Shown here piece after piece: positions 23,636-34,146 of a stretch of DNA of 40,522 nucleotides. This DNA comes from a virus: IMG/VR virus record IMGVR_UViG_3300027513_000031, positions 1 through 40,522 of that record. One strand, written 5' to 3'. The notes under the pieces are model-generated. The model ran no database searches. It saw only the letters and a program-made list of their open reading frames with translations, and was not told where the DNA came from. Each line of letters starts with the position of its first letter. Within the stretch, counting starts at the first letter, position 1. A program made the translations under genes and the position numbers.

Positions 23636-24849
23636 TGGCGTTCGGCGTCACCATTCCCAAGAATCTCGCAGCCGCCGCAGCGGCCAAGCGCGCTGCTGCG
23701 ATCGCTGCCAACAAGAAGGCCACGCAGCGCAACTACGCGCCCAATGGGATGCCCGCCTATTACTCGGGCGGCGCGCCGACACGAGCAGCGAACGCGACGC
23801 TCGGTGGCGTGGCGCGTCCGGCGCTGACCGGCCCCAACCGCAACACCACGACGTATCAGGCCAGCGGTCAACCGGGATACATGAACCTCAATCAGGGGAC
23901 GCACTGGTGGGCCGATCAGGTACCGAACTACGACGCCATGACACCCGCCCAGAAGGCAAAGGTGCAGTTCGATTTCCATCAGGCCGGTGTCCCCTACGAC
24001 CAGGCGGCAGGGATGCAGCCGTACGGCACGCCGCTGCCGTTCATGGGTGGTGGCAGTAGCGGTGGCGGTGGCGGCGGGGGCGGCGGTGGAGGCGGAGGCG
24101 GCGGAGGGCCAGCCGGACTCGACCAGGAGACGTTCGACTATCTGCGAGGGCTGATCGGTCAAGGCAAGCCGCAGGACATCGCGTTCAATCCGCTCGACCT
24201 GCCTGACCCGAGCAAGTACATGAAATGGGACCCCACGCAGTACGGCGTCGCTCGCCAGGGCGTCGCCACTGGGATCGAAGGTATTCGTGGACGCGGTAAT
24301 ACGGCGTTCGACGCTGCCCAGACGGAACTGCAGAACTACCGCAACCCCTATGAGGGTGGGCTACAGACCAACAATCCCGACCTGCAGATGGCGATGCAGC
24401 GGATGATGGAGGCCAACCGCGTCAACCCGTCCCAGGTTGGTCAGACGCAGTACGAGAACATCAACGCCGACCGGGCAATGGCGAACACCTTGGCGATGCT
24501 GGCCGGTACCGACCAGGCCCGTCAGGCGGGCAACATGCGGGCGCTGATGGGCGACCGCACGACGTTCGAGCAGAACCTCGGGCTGGAAGGCAACATGTTG
24601 AACCTCGGCGTCAACATGGCCGAAGCGAAAGGCAAGACGGCTTTCGATCAGCGGCTGCAGGACGCGTTGCTGCAAGAGCAACAGCAGGAGGCGATGCAGA
24701 ACTGGACGCGCCAGAACACGGTCGGTGACACCAACGTCGGTACCCGCAACCAGTTCACGCAGGACGCCATCGCCAAGCTGATGGAGTTGGTCGGGATGCG
24801 CGCCCCCGGTGTCGCATTGCCGCCCGCAGGATGGAGCCCGGTCGCATGA
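23635..24849 (+). CDS. Internal virion candidate with poly-Gly hinge
   Basis: A 404-residue protein. The first 140 residues are Ala/Asn/Gly-rich and probably extended. Residues about 138-158 are an almost pure glycine run (DNA 24046-24109, GGC/GGT-type repeats). The C-terminal 240 residues are Gln/Met-rich helices (NPDLQMAMQRMMEANRVNP, EGNMLNLGVNMAEAKGKT). TGATG and ATGA overlaps fix its ends. The Gly run can slip and may act as a flexible linker. Ejection protein or internal core component is an inference. Confidence 0.5.
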   Translation: MAFGVTIPKNLAAAAAAKRAAAIAANKKATQRNYAPNGMPAYYSGGAPTRAANATLGGVARPALTGPNRNTTTYQASGQPGYMNLNQGTHWWADQVPNYDAMTPAQKAKVQFDFHQAGVPYDQAAGMQPYGTPLPFMGGGSSGGGGGGGGGGGGGGGGPAGLDQETFDYLRGLIGQGKPQDIAFNPLDLPDPSKYMKWDPTQYGVARQGVATGIEGIRGRGNTAFDAAQTELQNYRNPYEGGLQTNNPDLQMAMQRMMEANRVNPSQVGQTQYENINADRAMANTLAMLAGTDQARQAGNMRALMGDRTTFEQNLGLEGNMLNLGVNMAEAKGKTAFDQRLQDALLQEQQQEAMQNWTRQNTVGDTNVGTRNQFTQDAIAKLMELVGMRAPGVALPPAGWSPVA

Positions 24850-26567
24850 GCAACGACGAGTACTACGACGACTACTACCCCCAGACCGATCCCGGCATCT
24901 GGGCGATGCAGCAGTTCATGATGCCTGGAGCAGGCGGCTACCCGGAGTCGGGTTACATGCCCGCTCCGGGGATGCCGTCGCCGTACATGCCGCTGGGCCC
25001 GATGGGGATGCAGCCAGAGATGGACCCGTTGCTGTATCAGCAGGTGATGTCGCTGCTGCAGCCGTCGCTCACGTCGAAAGGCAAGTTGGAGCCGTACGAC
25101 ATCGACTACCAGGGCAAGATTCGCAACGCCCAGCAGGATGTCTACGGCAGCTTCGACGATCCGATCTGGACGTTGCTGTCGGGGCTCGGGGCGACGACGC
25201 CGGAAGCGTTCGATGACATCACCGAGCGCAAGCCGATGGAGTTGAAGGCGCAAGCGGAACTGGCGATCAAAGCGCAGATGGGTGGCATCGAAGGACAGAT
25301 CGCGGAGATGGTGCTGACCGGCATGTCGCCGATGGCGGCTGCCTCGGCGGTGCGTGCTGCGATCGAACATCCAGATCAGGTCGTGGGCGGGATGAGCCAG
25401 GAAGAAGCCGACAACCTGCGTGGTCAACTGCCGACGACGATGATCCAGAAGCCCGGCGGGTTCGGCCAGGAGGAAGGCCCGGATTGGGGCGCGCTCTACA
25501 AGACCGCCAATGACATTGCCAATCCGTACATCGCCGAGCAAGCGATGCTCGCCCAGCCCGGCATCGAATACGACGAGGAAGGCCGGGCCTACACCACATC
25601 GAAGAAGCCTTCGGCATTGCAGGAGTTCCTGCAGAAGACCGGCATCCCCGATCCCCGCGACACCTACGGCGCGGACTTCTTCGCCAAGCAGAACCCCGGC
25701 GAAGCGATGACGCTGCTCGATCGCATCTCGGCGTCGGAGGGACGCTTGAAGGATGCCAAGAAGGCGTACACCGGGTTCCTCACCGAGTCGGCGAACCGCA
25801 AGCGCAACCTCGACCAGGACGCTCGCCAGAAGGAACGCTATGCCGGGGAGATGCAGGCGTACGGCGAACGCCTAGCCCCGACCGGGGCTGCGGCTGCGAC
25901 CGGGTTGCGCGAGTACATGTCCAACATCAGTGCCGCCAGCGGTCGCGGCGACGCGCCCAACAAAGACGCTATGGCGGGCCAGCGAGCGCTGCTCAATCAG
26001 ATTCTGGAAGAAGGGCCACGCGCCACCGGTCAGATGGGCGGCATCCCCCGGCAGCGGGGGATCGACATGATGGGCAACCCGATCTACACGTCGGACTCGG
26101 ATGTCGACATGCTCGCGGCGTCGACCGGGATGGGCTTCCAGTCCGGCGGGCCGACTGGTTCCCCGGCGCAGGTGGAGCGCTCGTTGGGGCGTCCAACCGC
26201 CCCACGGTTGTCGACGTACAGCGAGCCGCAACAGGGTGAGAACCTGATCCAAGGCCAGATGCGTGGACTCACCAACATGTTCCGTCAAGCGGCGGGAGGC
26301 AGCCGCCGTCCGGGCCCGGAGAACAACCCGAAGCCGTTGACCGGCACCGCCAAGAGCCGGGGCAAAGACATCGTCCGGCGACGTGAAGACCTCGGGCGTG
26401 CCAACATGAACCTGATGCTGGCACTGGTACCGCAGTTGGCGTTGGCGAAGTCGGGGCGCACGCCGATCAGCGACGTGTTCCAACAGCGGATGCAACCGTT
26501 CTACGCGTCCGGCGCAACCGGACAGCCAGGGATGCCCTGGCAGTATCCGCGACCGCCGGGACGGTAG
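24846..26567 (+). CDS. Internal virion candidate (573 aa)
   Basis: ATG at 24846 overlaps the preceding stop as ATGA. The N-terminus is acidic and Tyr-rich (MSNDEYYDDYYPQTDPG), followed by Met/Pro-rich sequence, then long helices with Asp/Lys (about 290-370: LDRISASEGRLKDAKKAYTG). It ends in an Arg/Pro-rich tail. No enzymatic motif is seen. It is directly followed by the 2479-residue gene and likely acts with it in the virion. Confidence 0.5.
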   Translation: MSNDEYYDDYYPQTDPGIWAMQQFMMPGAGGYPESGYMPAPGMPSPYMPLGPMGMQPEMDPLLYQQVMSLLQPSLTSKGKLEPYDIDYQGKIRNAQQDVYGSFDDPIWTLLSGLGATTPEAFDDITERKPMELKAQAELAIKAQMGGIEGQIAEMVLTGMSPMAAASAVRAAIEHPDQVVGGMSQEEADNLRGQLPTTMIQKPGGFGQEEGPDWGALYKTANDIANPYIAEQAMLAQPGIEYDEEGRAYTTSKKPSALQEFLQKTGIPDPRDTYGADFFAKQNPGEAMTLLDRISASEGRLKDAKKAYTGFLTESANRKRNLDQDARQKERYAGEMQAYGERLAPTGAAAATGLREYMSNISAASGRGDAPNKDAMAGQRALLNQILEEGPRATGQMGGIPRQRGIDMMGNPIYTSDSDVDMLAASTGMGFQSGGPTGSPAQVERSLGRPTAPRLSTYSEPQQGENLIQGQMRGLTNMFRQAAGGSRRPGPENNPKPLTGTAKSRGKDIVRRREDLGRANMNLMLALVPQLALAKSGRTPISDVFQQRMQPFYASGATGQPGMPWQYPRPPGR

Positions 26568-26570
26568 GTC

Positions 26571-29500
26571 GTGGCCTCCCCGCTCGCACAGGCCACACTC
26601 CAGCGATACAACCGCCAGCAGGGACGCGGCGTCACGGTACTGCCGCAAGTCAACCGGCCTGTGATGCCTGCCCCTCGTCGGCAGCCGTTGGCGACGCCGA
26701 CACCGAACGCGTCGTTGGCGCAGCGGATCATGGCGTCACCGAACTTGATGGCACAGGCAGGCGCTGAGCGCGCCCAGCCCCAAACCGGTGGCAGCAATCT
26801 GGGTGGCCTTGGCTGGCTGATCGGCAAAGCTGGCAAGGCCGGGATGGGCGCGCTCACCGTCATGGACTATCCGCGAGCGGTAGTCAACGCGGCGCTCACC
26901 GAAGGCGTCGCCGAACTGATCCAGCGGATGCCCGATGCCGAGAAGTATCCGACGCTCGACACCGATTTCTCGTGGAGTGATATCGGCACCAACATCAAGG
27001 AGCACAAGGGTTTCGGCGAGACGCTCGTGGAGCCGATCATGGGGGCCGAAGGCAGCGACTGGAACCCCTGGGTGAAGCGTGCTGTCGGCTTCGCAGGCGA
27101 TGTCGCCACCGACCCGTTCACGTATCTGATCGGCGGCACCGGGGGCGTCGCGGGCAAGGCTGCCCGCGCCAACTACGTCACGCAGTTGGGCAAGGCGCAG
27201 AGCGAAGCCGCTGCATCGTTGGCGCGTTCGAAGGCGATGCGGGAACTCGTCGAAGGCGGGGCCCGCGAGACCTTGGAGTCGACGATCGAACAGCAGGCCC
27301 GCCAGGCCGCTCGTCTCGGCGGCGACGAGGCCCGCGAGAAGATCATGCGCCAGGGTGTCAACATAGCCAACCGCGAACAGTTGGCGGCGATGGACCCGAC
27401 GCTGCAGCACGCCATCCGGCTCGGTCACAAGGGACCGATCATCCCCGGCACCGAGAATCTCAGCTATGGCATTTCGCGTGCGCTGGGCCCGGTCAAGGCA
27501 GGCGTCAGCGCCAGCCCGGTCGGACGTGCAGCGCGGGCGCTGTCGGTGCCGCAGGGCGCAATCGGTCAATCGCTGAGGGCCCCGATGGATCGTCTCGTCA
27601 GTGGGCGCGGAGCGATGCCGGTCGACCAGGCGCTGGCGGCACTCGACTACAACGCGATGGCGCGTGAGGCACGCGGCACGTTCGGTTCGGTCGGTGCCCG
27701 CTATGTCGACAACCTCGCCCAGGAACTCGAAGACGTTCCGTTGGAGCAGCGTGCCGCGATGCAGCGTGCCGCCGAAGGGGCGGGCGAGGTCAACGCGCTG
27801 ACACCGATGGCTGAACGGATGCGCGCCACCGCCAAGGAACTCGATGTCGACATCCCTGAGTTGGAGGGCTACGTCGTCCCGCGTGTCATGGCCCGCGATG
27901 CGTTCCGGTGGATGAACTCGCTGAAGAAGGGTGAGAACCCGGCGGTCGACACGTTCCGCAAGGTCGTCGGCATCGAGAACAAAGACCTGCTCGAAGAAGG
28001 CGGCTTCATGCTGCGGCGCTCATTGGTGCCCGGCAAGAACCCGGACGGCAGCGTCAAGCCGTTGGTGTTGAAGTTCGGCAAGAACCAAGAGGATCAGATC
28101 GAAATCCTCACCGGCACGATGGCCGAACTCGAAGACAAGCTGGGCGGCTACCTGCGCAAGCACGGCTTCGAAGGCAACCTCTACGAACAGGACCCGGTCG
28201 CTGCCTGGCGGCGCTACGTGCAGACGACGAAGTACGACGTTGCCAAACGGTCGGCGACGGTTCGGGGATACAAGCGTGGGCTGCCCGGCTTCGAGAAGCC
28301 GGGACAGTTGCCTGGCGGCTACCAGCCGTTCGTGAAGGTCGACCTGGCACCTGACGAGAACGGCGTCGTGCGCCAGATGTACGTCAAGAACCCGGAGCCT
28401 GCACCGCCTGAGACCGAGTACTTCAAGTACATCGACGACGAGCCGAGGACGACGGCACGCAACCGGCGCATCGGTCGCAAGAAGAACAACGTCCAGCGCG
28501 AAATCTTGAAGGAGTTTCAGGAGGGCGCGCAGGGTGAGCGCGAGAACATTGCCAAGGATTTGGAACGCACCGCCAACGAGACGTGGGAACCGCTCACGCG
28601 CGAGAAGGACGAGTTGCGTCAGCGTCAGACTCGGGAGAAGGCGATCGCCTCCGAGGCGTTACGCAACCTCACGTCGACCGCCGAAGATCGTGCCCAAATC
28701 CAGAGGGCGATCAGAGCCACCGACGCTGAGATTCGTGCCATCAGACGCAAGCTGCGGTTCTCGCAGTTCGGTCTCGCCAAGCGCACCGCTGCCGAGCAGC
28801 GTGCGATGTTCGGTCCGTTGCGTGATGCCTACGACGCCGCGTTCCAGCGACGGGCGCAGTTGGAAGAAGACCTGAAGAATGCGTTGGAGGCGACCGGCGA
28901 GCCACTGTCGAAGGCGGTCAAGGAGAAGGCCAAGACGCTGCCGACCCGTCGTGCCAGGGCTCGCGCCAATGCGTTGACGGTGAAGTACGAGAACACGCTG
29001 CGGATGTATCGCAAGCATCTCGACATGGCACGCGAGACGTACAAGAGGAAGCTGCGATCGGGCAAGAAGTACATCGAGCGTGATGAATACTTGGAGGCGT
29101 TGGCGCGCATCGAACGGTCGAAGCGCGGCGGTGCTGGGCCCTACGACCTGCCGCACATCTCGGTGGTCGATGAGAAGGGGCGACTGCTCAGCCCGCCACC
29201 CGAACAGTTCCAGGGTCCGACGTTGGAGCGGATCAAGAGCGAGGCCGATGAGTACCTCGACATGTATAACGAGAAGCAAGTCATCGGACGCGACATCGTG
29301 GCCGGTGGCACCAAGCAAGACGAACTGAAGTCGCTACGCGCCGAAGCGGTGAACGAACTGAATCAGAAGGGCGAAGACGCGGTCGATGCGCTGCGGCGGA
29401 ACGAGTTGAACGACCTGATCGACAACCTCGATCACGAAATCCAGCAGTGGCTGCTTCATACCAACAACCTGATCAACCGGCGACGCAACCTCGATCTGCA

Positions 29501-32500
29501 CATCAAGGAACATCCGCTGACGAAGGCTCGTGACACGGTCGAGGCGTACGACAAGCAAGAAGCAGACATCATGAAGTACTCCGGTACTGATGTCTTCTAC
29601 GACGTTGGTGACAAGCCGCGTGCCGTGCGCCGTGGCACCGGACCAGTGCAGGAAGCACCAACCCGCGTCGAGCCGACGATCCCGCGTGAACCAACCACAA
29701 AGCCGACCACGCTCGGTCGTGCCAAAGACGAGTTCGGCATTCCGATCGAGGCACCGGAGTTTCCAGGGTTCCCGAAGGACGCGCCGGGCCCCGGCCAGAT
29801 CGACGTCAAGTGGGCAGAGAATCAGATGATGGAAGCCAGGCGCGACATGGAGGATTTCATTCGCGCCGACATCGGCGAGTTCGAACGGGCGACACGACCG
29901 CCTGCCCCGCCTCCACAGTTCACGCCGAAGGAGCAGGCCGAGTACGACCACGCGATGAAGTCGTTGGGGTTGGACGCCGAGCCGCGTACCCAGAAGTTCA
30001 CGGAGCAGGAACAGGCCGAATACAACAGGACGATGAAGGGGTTGGACCCGAAGGGTCAGCAACTGAAGGCCGATCCCGAGGTCTCCAAGTACAAGCGACT
30101 GAAGGCTCAGGTCGATGAGTTCGTCACCGCTTCCGAGAACCTGAACTTCCTGCGCCTCCACGGCGGCAAAGTGGGTGAAGTTCCGTGGGAACGCACCGGG
30201 CCCGGTACCTTCGAATACGAAGGCTGGATGATCCGTAAGGTCGAGGCCGGACGTAGTCGTGGGGATCGGACGGTCTGGGAGATTCTGAACCCGGACGAGG
30301 CTGCTGCCGCGAAGGCCGGAACCCTCGCAGCGCCCCAACCGGGGACAGCGGTTGACATGCCTCCGCCGGGAGCGGCCGAGGAAGTGTCTGCCGCTGTTCC
30401 TGAAGAAGCATTACCTGCCGCGCCCGCCGCCGTTCCCGAGGAAGCGGTGCCGCCTGCACCGGTCGCCGAGGCAGCCCCGACAGTCGATTGGGAAACGACC
30501 GGGCCCGGTCATTACACGTTCGGCGGCTACAAGGTCGACAAGGTCCGCGCCGAAGGCCAGCAGACGATGTACCACGTCACCGATCCGAAGGGTCGGGTCA
30601 GCGCCCATCCGTCGATGGTGCAGGCGCGTGACTTCGTCGAGAAGGAAGCTGACGTGCTCGGTGCGGGCGCTGCGCCGGAAGCCCCGGTCGTCGAGGAAGT
30701 CGTCGAGGCCGCACCAGCAGCAGCGCCGGGGCCCGCCAAGTTCGATCCGCTGAAGACCGATCCGAACTCGCCTGCGGCACAGATTCCGGGTCTCATCCCG
30801 CGCAAGGGTGGCTGGGTCAATCCCGCCACGTCGCTGCAGCGCCCGGTGCAACTCGGCCATATCGAATACGGCGAACTGTGGGAGTTCCAGCGCAACCGGG
30901 TGCGGCACATGGTGCCGTCCGAGACTGCAACGAAGCGGTTGGAGCGGTTGGGGCTGATCGAGAAGACGACCGAGAAGGTGCCCGGCGTCAAGAACAAGGG
31001 CAACTCCACGGCGTGGAAGCTGACCCAACGCGGCCGCGAGTTCGCAGCCCGAGTCGAGTTGAAGGGCGGCAAGTTCGAACTTCTCGAAGCTGACGCTGCC
31101 AGCGTTCAGGAAGCCGTCGCGAAGATTCGTTCCAAGACCACTGGCAGCACGTCGTTCCCCGAGGGCGGCGTGATGAAGGAAGCGACCCCCACCCCGCGAG
31201 ACCCGAATGATCCGTTCAAGCCTGCTGTCCCCGAGCCAGCCCCGACCGGGGCTGCGGAAATCACCGACGAACTCACCGACGAAGCGCTGACGGCCGGGCC
31301 TGAACTGAACGCCGGGTCGTACCGCAAGGTCCATGCCCGCCCCGCCGACGCTGACAAGTTCGGCAAGGACGCCTTCGAGATTGTCGATTGGGACGGCAAG
31401 GTGATGACTGTCGTGGGCGGTGGACGAGAGGCCGCCGAGCGCGCCGTCAAGAAGCGCCAGGCCACTGTCAAGGCGATGGTGACTCGTCGGCGCAACGCAG
31501 CGGGCGCGCCGAAGCCGGTGTTGGAAATCCCGCCGAAGGTCGTCGAGGAAGCGCGCCCGGCGTTGTCGCAGGTGAAGCCCGAGCCGCTGCCGAAGCCGCC
31601 GGGCACAATGCCGACCGCGGATGAGATGGCGGCGCTACTTGCTGCCGCCAAGGGTGTCGAGACGCCGCCTGCTGCTCCGGTCGTCGAGGCCGCAGCCGAA
31701 GCGAAGAAGCTGACCGCGCCGTCGTTGCAACAAGCCAAGGACAAGGTCGCCGAGTTGGTGCCGCCGCCACCGGTCCAGATTCCTGAGACCTCACTCGCCG
31801 AGTTCCGGGCTGCGACCGACTGGATCGGCAAGCATCCCGATGTTGTCGAGAAAGTATCGAAGGCAGAAGGGACGAAGCGGCGGTTGGAGGCGACACTGGC
31901 GTCGCGCGCCAAGGAAACCGAAGACATAGGGCGCGTCCCGTTCTTCCCGCAGGTCGAGAAGGAACAGGCGAGGATGTTCGCCAAGGCTGCAGAACTCGAA
32001 CGCAAGGAACAGTCGCTGGCGGCAGACCTGATCCCTCAGATCGTGCAAGCCGAACACGAAGAAGACCTGTTGCGTCCTGCGCTCGGCGCGGCGTGGAAGA
32101 AGTCAGGCGAGATTGCCGAGCGCGGCGAACGAGAGTTGGCATCAGAGGTCGCTGGCGGCATGGCGGCACGCACCGCGCTGACGGAAGACAAGAAGGCGTT
32201 GGAGGGCGTCGCCAAAGAACTCGACGATGCCTCGGGTGGATTCCAGCAGACGTACGAGACGGCGGTGGCGAACAGCGAAGCGGCGCGGATGCGTCACGAC
32301 GACATCAAGAAGAAGATGGAGCCGCTGAGTAAGCCCGAGCACGCATTGCCGATCGTGCAGGACACCGCCAAGGGTGGTCGTCCTACGGGGGCCGATCTGG
32401 AACGTGTCGCCAAAGGCGAGATGCCTGCCTACGAGGCGCAGCCGCTGCATCGTGTCGTCAGGGAAATAGATCAGGTGATCCAGGCCAACCCGGCGGGTCA

Positions 32501-34010
32501 GGACTTCCACATGAACCGCATGGAGGCGGTGCTGCACGGCAATGAGGAAGCGCTGACGAGGCTGACCCTCGAATACGACCTGCCTGCCTACCAGTTGGAT
32601 CGGATCATCAAGGATGCGAACCGGGGCAAGCTGTCGCCGGTCCTGAAGTCGATGCTGAAGTCCGATTGGGAGCGCGTCTGGGACAAGTCCGACTACGTCA
32701 TCGCCAAAGACCTGAAGCATCTCTACTTCAATGTCGCCGAGCAGTTGGACAACAAGCTGTTCGGTCGGATGTTGACGAGCTACACCAACTTCTTCAAGAC
32801 CTACGCCACGATGTCGCCCGGCTTCCATGTCCGTAACGCACTGTCGGCGTTCTTCATGAACGCATCGGAAGGCGTCACCAACAGCGAGCAGTTGGCGGCG
32901 CTGCGACTGTGGCGCAACTATGCCAACGCCGCCGATCCGCTGGAATGGCTGAAGCGTCGACCGCCGAAGATTCAGGACGCGTTCCGGGCGACGTTCGCGT
33001 CAGGTGCATCGCAGTTCACTGAGACCGGCGTGTCGCAGGCCGCTGGTGCGGCACGTCGCTCCGAGCGGGCGTTCAACAACTGGGCGACGCGACTGTCGCA
33101 GCGCACCGGCCAGGATTGGGTGGAAGGCCCGGCGCGTCTCGCGCTGGCGTTGAACACGACGCGCTATGGCGGGTCGATGAACGATGCCATGAACCGGATC
33201 ACGCGCATCCACTTTGACTACAGCCAGGTCTCCAAGTTCGATGAGCAGATGAAGCGGCTGATCCCGTTCTGGACGTTCATGAGCCGCAACGTGCCGCTGC
33301 AGTTCACGCAGATGTGGAGCAAGCCCAAGACGTACCTCCACTTCCAGTCATTCGCTCGCAACTTCGCCCAGCAGCCGCCCGAGTTCTTCCCCGAATACCT
33401 CGAACAGTCCGGTGGCTTCGACACCGGGTTGCGCACACCGGAATGGCTGTCGAAGGTGCCGATCATCGGGCCCCCGGCGGGGATGCCGATCGCGGCCACA
33501 CCCGATCTGCCGCACCTGCGTCTTCGGGACGACCTGAACCGCATCGCCGGGGCGGTCGGCGGTGAGAACCCGGCGCAAATCCTGTCGGACTTCAACCCGG
33601 CGTTCACCGCCCCTGCCGAGTTCCTCACGAACCAGGACTTCTTCACCGGTCGCCAGTACAGCGAAACCGATGTCACCAAGGCCAACGCAGCGATGACGAT
33701 CCCGGCGATGCTGATGTCGATCCTCGGTGGCGGCAAGCGCGACCCGGCGACCGGCGACTGGTACACGAAGGATTCGGCGGTCAACGCGCTGCGCTCGCTG
33801 AACCCGTTGCTCGATCGTCAGATGCGCCTGTTCCCCGGCATCGCAGGTGGTTCGACGAGCGACCCGGATCGTCTGCTCGAATCGTGGCTTCGTTTCGGGC
33901 TCGGTGCCCCAGGTCGTACGATCAGTCAGAATCAAATGGAGGGCGAGGCTGCTCGTCGGTACTTCGAGCAGCAAGATCGGATGAAGGCCCTACAAGCGAT
34001 GGGAGGCTGA
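26571..34010 (+). CDS. Giant internal virion / ejection protein (2479 aa)
   Basis: One uninterrupted reading frame of 7440 bases, GTG start three bases after the previous stop. Seen in order: an N-terminal helical head, long Lys/Arg/Glu-rich coiled coils (about 630-1000), Pro/Ala-rich linkers, a duplicated WE-x-TGPG domain (about 1207 and 1308), a winged-helix-like segment (about 1416-1497), further coiled coils (1770-1960), and a C-terminal part with GFHVRNALSAFFMNASEG (about 2083) and PFWTFMSRNVPLQ (about 2230), typical of giant phage polyproteins. No transglycosylase, protease or polymerase motif is clear. In short-tailed phages such proteins enter the cell with DNA. Confidence 0.6.
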   Translation: MASPLAQATLQRYNRQQGRGVTVLPQVNRPVMPAPRRQPLATPTPNASLAQRIMASPNLMAQAGAERAQPQTGGSNLGGLGWLIGKAGKAGMGALTVMDYPRAVVNAALTEGVAELIQRMPDAEKYPTLDTDFSWSDIGTNIKEHKGFGETLVEPIMGAEGSDWNPWVKRAVGFAGDVATDPFTYLIGGTGGVAGKAARANYVTQLGKAQSEAAASLARSKAMRELVEGGARETLESTIEQQARQAARLGGDEAREKIMRQGVNIANREQLAAMDPTLQHAIRLGHKGPIIPGTENLSYGISRALGPVKAGVSASPVGRAARALSVPQGAIGQSLRAPMDRLVSGRGAMPVDQALAALDYNAMAREARGTFGSVGARYVDNLAQELEDVPLEQRAAMQRAAEGAGEVNALTPMAERMRATAKELDVDIPELEGYVVPRVMARDAFRWMNSLKKGENPAVDTFRKVVGIENKDLLEEGGFMLRRSLVPGKNPDGSVKPLVLKFGKNQEDQIEILTGTMAELEDKLGGYLRKHGFEGNLYEQDPVAAWRRYVQTTKYDVAKRSATVRGYKRGLPGFEKPGQLPGGYQPFVKVDLAPDENGVVRQMYVKNPEPAPPETEYFKYIDDEPRTTARNRRIGRKKNNVQREILKEFQEGAQGERENIAKDLERTANETWEPLTREKDELRQRQTREKAIASEALRNLTSTAEDRAQIQRAIRATDAEIRAIRRKLRFSQFGLAKRTAAEQRAMFGPLRDAYDAAFQRRAQLEEDLKNALEATGEPLSKAVKEKAKTLPTRRARARANALTVKYENTLRMYRKHLDMARETYKRKLRSGKKYIERDEYLEALARIERSKRGGAGPYDLPHISVVDEKGRLLSPPPEQFQGPTLERIKSEADEYLDMYNEKQVIGRDIVAGGTKQDELKSLRAEAVNELNQKGEDAVDALRRNELNDLIDNLDHEIQQWLLHTNNLINRRRNLDLHIKEHPLTKARDTVEAYDKQEADIMKYSGTDVFYDVGDKPRAVRRGTGPVQEAPTRVEPTIPREPTTKPTTLGRAKDEFGIPIEAPEFPGFPKDAPGPGQIDVKWAENQMMEARRDMEDFIRADIGEFERATRPPAPPPQFTPKEQAEYDHAMKSLGLDAEPRTQKFTEQEQAEYNRTMKGLDPKGQQLKADPEVSKYKRLKAQVDEFVTASENLNFLRLHGGKVGEVPWERTGPGTFEYEGWMIRKVEAGRSRGDRTVWEILNPDEAAAAKAGTLAAPQPGTAVDMPPPGAAEEVSAAVPEEALPAAPAAVPEEAVPPAPVAEAAPTVDWETTGPGHYTFGGYKVDKVRAEGQQTMYHVTDPKGRVSAHPSMVQARDFVEKEADVLGAGAAPEAPVVEEVVEAAPAAAPGPAKFDPLKTDPNSPAAQIPGLIPRKGGWVNPATSLQRPVQLGHIEYGELWEFQRNRVRHMVPSETATKRLERLGLIEKTTEKVPGVKNKGNSTAWKLTQRGREFAARVELKGGKFELLEADAASVQEAVAKIRSKTTGSTSFPEGGVMKEATPTPRDPNDPFKPAVPEPAPTGAAEITDELTDEALTAGPELNAGSYRKVHARPADADKFGKDAFEIVDWDGKVMTVVGGGREAAERAVKKRQATVKAMVTRRRNAAGAPKPVLEIPPKVVEEARPALSQVKPEPLPKPPGTMPTADEMAALLAAAKGVETPPAAPVVEAAAEAKKLTAPSLQQAKDKVAELVPPPPVQIPETSLAEFRAATDWIGKHPDVVEKVSKAEGTKRRLEATLASRAKETEDIGRVPFFPQVEKEQARMFAKAAELERKEQSLAADLIPQIVQAEHEEDLLRPALGAAWKKSGEIAERGERELASEVAGGMAARTALTEDKKALEGVAKELDDASGGFQQTYETAVANSEAARMRHDDIKKKMEPLSKPEHALPIVQDTAKGGRPTGADLERVAKGEMPAYEAQPLHRVVREIDQVIQANPAGQDFHMNRMEAVLHGNEEALTRLTLEYDLPAYQLDRIIKDANRGKLSPVLKSMLKSDWERVWDKSDYVIAKDLKHLYFNVAEQLDNKLFGRMLTSYTNFFKTYATMSPGFHVRNALSAFFMNASEGVTNSEQLAALRLWRNYANAADPLEWLKRRPPKIQDAFRATFASGASQFTETGVSQAAGAARRSERAFNNWATRLSQRTGQDWVEGPARLALALNTTRYGGSMNDAMNRITRIHFDYSQVSKFDEQMKRLIPFWTFMSRNVPLQFTQMWSKPKTYLHFQSFARNFAQQPPEFFPEYLEQSGGFDTGLRTPEWLSKVPIIGPPAGMPIAATPDLPHLRLRDDLNRIAGAVGGENPAQILSDFNPAFTAPAEFLTNQDFFTGRQYSETDVTKANAAMTIPAMLMSILGGGKRDPATGDWYTKDSAVNALRSLNPLLDRQMRLFPGIAGGSTSDPDRLLESWLRFGLGAPGRTISQNQMEGEAARRYFEQQDRMKALQAMGG

Positions 34011-34011
34011 G

Positions 34012-34146
34012 ATGCCAGTCCACAAGACCAAGGGCGGCTACAAATACGGCACCGTTGGCAAGACCTACAAGTCCAAGGCTGCCGCCGAGAAGCAGGCGAC
34101 GGCGATTCGGATGAGCCAGAAGCGAGCAGGAAAGCAGGTCAAGTGA
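34012..34146 (+). CDS. 44-residue basic protein
   Basis: ATG one base after the stop of the giant gene, and GTGA overlap into the next. The product MPVHKTKGGYKYGTVGKTYK continues with SKAAAEKQATAIRMSQ and a basic end. The pattern KGGY-x-YG-x-x-GKTY-x-SKAAAEKQ-x-x-AI is a recurrent small phage protein or domain of unknown role. It is likely a basic beta-hairpin plus helix. Conservation of pattern and tight overlaps support a real gene. Confidence 0.65.
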   Translation: MPVHKTKGGYKYGTVGKTYKSKAAAEKQATAIRMSQKRAGKQVK

